A stretch of DNA of 50,454 nucleotides from Flavobacteriales bacterium. Lineage in GTDB: Bacteria; Bacteroidota; Bacteroidia; Flavobacteriales_D; Sanyastnellaceae. The translations under genes and the position numbers were made by a program. The notes under the pieces were generated by a model. It ran no database searches, had not been told where the DNA came from, and saw only the letters and a list, made by a program, of their open reading frames with translations. The stretch lies in the NCBI GenBank assembly GCA_947456965.1, contig CANGTU010000021.1:1-50454 (forward strand), in the 5' to 3' direction. Below, one piece after another: positions 49,132 to 50,454 of this stretch (positions within the stretch are counted from its first letter, which is position 1; the number at the start of each line of letters is the position of its first letter).

Positions 49132-50454
49132 TTATTGCCTGAGGATGGGCGTTGCCTCCTGCACTCCCTCAATCCGGAGGTAATATACGCCCTGCGACAG
49201 CGCTTCGAAATCGATCACCGTGCGAGCTGACACTTTGCCGCCGGCTATTTCCCTTCCGAGGGCATCTGTAAGCTGGTAAGGTTTGCCCATGGTAGCTGAA
49301 TTGGCTTCCACAATGGCAAAGGAGGCAGTGGGGTTGGGATACACACGCACCGGAGCTGTTTCAGACTCCGTGACTTGCATCGCGGTGGTAGGGGCATACA
49401 CGCGAATGGTGTTGCCTCCGCAAGCGGCGGCCAACCCGTTGGGGGCGATACATACGCCTGAGGTGTTGGTGTTGATCAGCTCGTCAGACCAGATCTGATT
49501 CAGGGATAAGTCGTACGCGTACAGTCCGTTCACGCCGGATGTAGCGTAGATCATATCATTGGCGGTGGCTGACAGCCGTGGCGAGAAAAATCCCGTGGTT
49601 GTAAGGGGCAGGGACGTGTTCATGATCTGTCCGTTCGAAGGATTCAGCCGGATGATCTTTCCATCCGATGGTGCATAAACAGACCCGTCAGAACCCATGC
49701 ACATCGTGCTGAATGAGCAATTACCGGTAATGGGTGTCTGCCAGAGCACGGTGAGCTGGGAACCGCTGTCTGAAACAGCGGCTATATTATCCTCTGTGAG
49801 ATGCACGTAAACAATCCCATCAAGGCCTACCATAAGTGGTGATTGGGCTACATTGCCTCCGAACGTGAGGTCGGGCACAAGCACGCTGTACAAACGCTCG
49901 CCAGTTTCCAGGTCAATAGCCCATACATAGGACATTCCGAAATTTTGCTCGAGCACATAGCCGGTATTCGTTTCCAGATTAAGCGCCATTTCGCCGCTTC
50001 CTGATGCCATCGGTACGGTTTCGGTTTCCCAGATCATTTCACCCGTAGCAGGATTGATCTTATAGGTTTTGAAGAATCCGTAGATGTAGAAATTACCCTC
50101 TGCATCGAAAGTACCTGACTCGGTGATGTAGGCTCCCGAAGTTACATTGGACTCCCACAGGGTGGAGCCATCCGTGACGTCGAGGGCAAACAGCGCATCT
50201 TCCATGCTTTCGGTGTAGGCCACTACATACAACCGGCCATCGTGGAGGCCGACAGGCAGCGAGCGACCTGTATTGCCTGTCACATCCACGGTCCACAGCA
50301 AATCACCAGTGGTGAGGTCATAGCATACCACGGGCGCGTAGGTGAGACTTTGAAAGCGCATGACCACGAGGTAGTTGTTCTCGATATACATGGGCGCTCC
50401 AAAGGCACCGAAAGAGTTCGTTTCCCAAAGCACGCTGTCCGTTACGGGGCCATA
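49132..50454 (-). CDS. T9SS type A beta-propeller protein, C-terminal part (cut by window edge)
   Basis: The frame is open to the right end of the window, so the N terminus is missing. Repeated blades of PQQ/YncE-like beta-propeller type are visible, such as YDLTTGDLLWTVDVTG, ALDVTDGSTLWESNV and INPATGEMIWETETV. The last 75 residues are a T9SS type A tail: PVRVYPNPTASFAIVEANS, LTDALGREIAGGKV and GVYYLRIEG. It is therefore probably a secreted or surface propeller protein exported by T9SS. No catalytic residues are apparent. It does not overlap the upstream-reading TPR gene, with a 182-nt gap between. Confidence 0.85.
   Translation of the reverse strand, partial: YGPVTDSVLWETNSFGAFGAPMYIENNYLVVMRFQSLTYAPVVCYDLTTGDLLWTVDVTGNTGRSLPVGLHDGRLYVVAYTESMEDALFALDVTDGSTLWESNVTSGAYITESGTFDAEGNFYIYGFFKTYKINPATGEMIWETETVPMASGSGEMALNLETNTGYVLEQNFGMSYVWAIDLETGERLYSVLVPDLTFGGNVAQSPLMVGLDGIVYVHLTEDNIAAVSDSGSQLTVLWQTPITGNCSFSTMCMGSDGSVYAPSDGKIIRLNPSNGQIMNTSLPLTTTGFFSPRLSATANDMIYATSGVNGLYAYDLSLNQIWSDELINTNTSGVCIAPNGLAAACGGNTIRVYAPTTAMQVTESETAPVRVYPNPTASFAIVEANSATMGKPYQLTDALGREIAGGKVSARTVIDFEALSQGVYYLRIEGVQEATPILRQ

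Noticed and set aside
1-50454. Search for CRISPR arrays, tRNAs, insertion sequences and prophage genes
   Set aside because: No direct repeat array, transposase or integrase motif, or tRNA-like cloverleaf was recognised by eye.

Overview
The window comes from a Bacteroidota chromosome of roughly 50% GC, most likely a gliding or type IX secretion (T9SS) lineage such as a Flavobacteriia/Cytophagia-like organism. Supporting features are the gliding lipoprotein GldH, two proteins with the CHU_C/gliding-associated C-terminal domain, two with T9SS type A tails, a TonB-dependent receptor with an N-terminal carboxypeptidase-like domain, a CruF-type carotenoid gene, a GIN-domain lipoprotein, and several promoter-like TAnnTTTG elements typical of this phylum. 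I saw no tRNA, rRNA, insertion sequence, prophage or CRISPR array. It looks like ordinary chromosomal core and envelope DNA with many 1-4 nt start/stop overlaps.

Layout. 1-4261 (minus) is a surface-glycan export operon: Wzm-like permease, Wzt-like ATPase with an extra C-terminal domain, DegT aminotransferase, WbqC-family protein, and an ATP-grasp-like protein cut by the window edge. 4435-10256 (plus) holds a GT4 glycosyltransferase, a GH65 phosphorylase, and a translationally coupled carotenoid pair (CrtI/CrtD-type desaturase and CruF). 10288-12713 (minus) has a TPR protein and dnaA with a strong terminator. 13037-18001 has a hotdog thioesterase (plus) facing a minus-strand series: clpS, M48 lipoprotein protease, small TPR protein, glycosyltransferase, PagL-like deacylase and GIN lipoprotein. 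18297-25829 (plus) has a LytTR response regulator, a secreted M1 peptidase, and a predicted surface lipoprotein followed by a TonB-dependent receptor. 25899-32303 (minus) has an EamA transporter, ribD and a 1501-residue CHU_C surface protein. 32508-36556 (plus) has a small TonB-C-like secreted protein, PadR, a PspC-domain membrane protein, an NlpE-like lipoprotein and moaE. 36557-43274 (minus) has moaD, a TauE/SafE permease, gldH, and a four-gene overlapped chain lptF-GT-GT-phoD. 43465-45826 (plus) has a T9SS serine protease and uracil-DNA glycosylase. 45828-50454 (minus) has a lectin-like CHU_C protein, a TPR protein and a partial T9SS beta-propeller protein.

Taken together most genes build, decorate or populate the cell envelope: glycan synthesis and export, lipid A or lipid remodelling, T9SS cargo, surface uptake and carotenoid membrane pigment. 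Housekeeping genes (dnaA, ung, ribD, clpS, moaD/E) are interspersed. The most interesting candidates are the surface lipoprotein/TonB receptor unit with a palindromic operator-like repeat upstream, the WbqC/ATP-grasp/aminotransferase glycan-modification module, and the lptF-glycosyltransferase-phosphatase chain.
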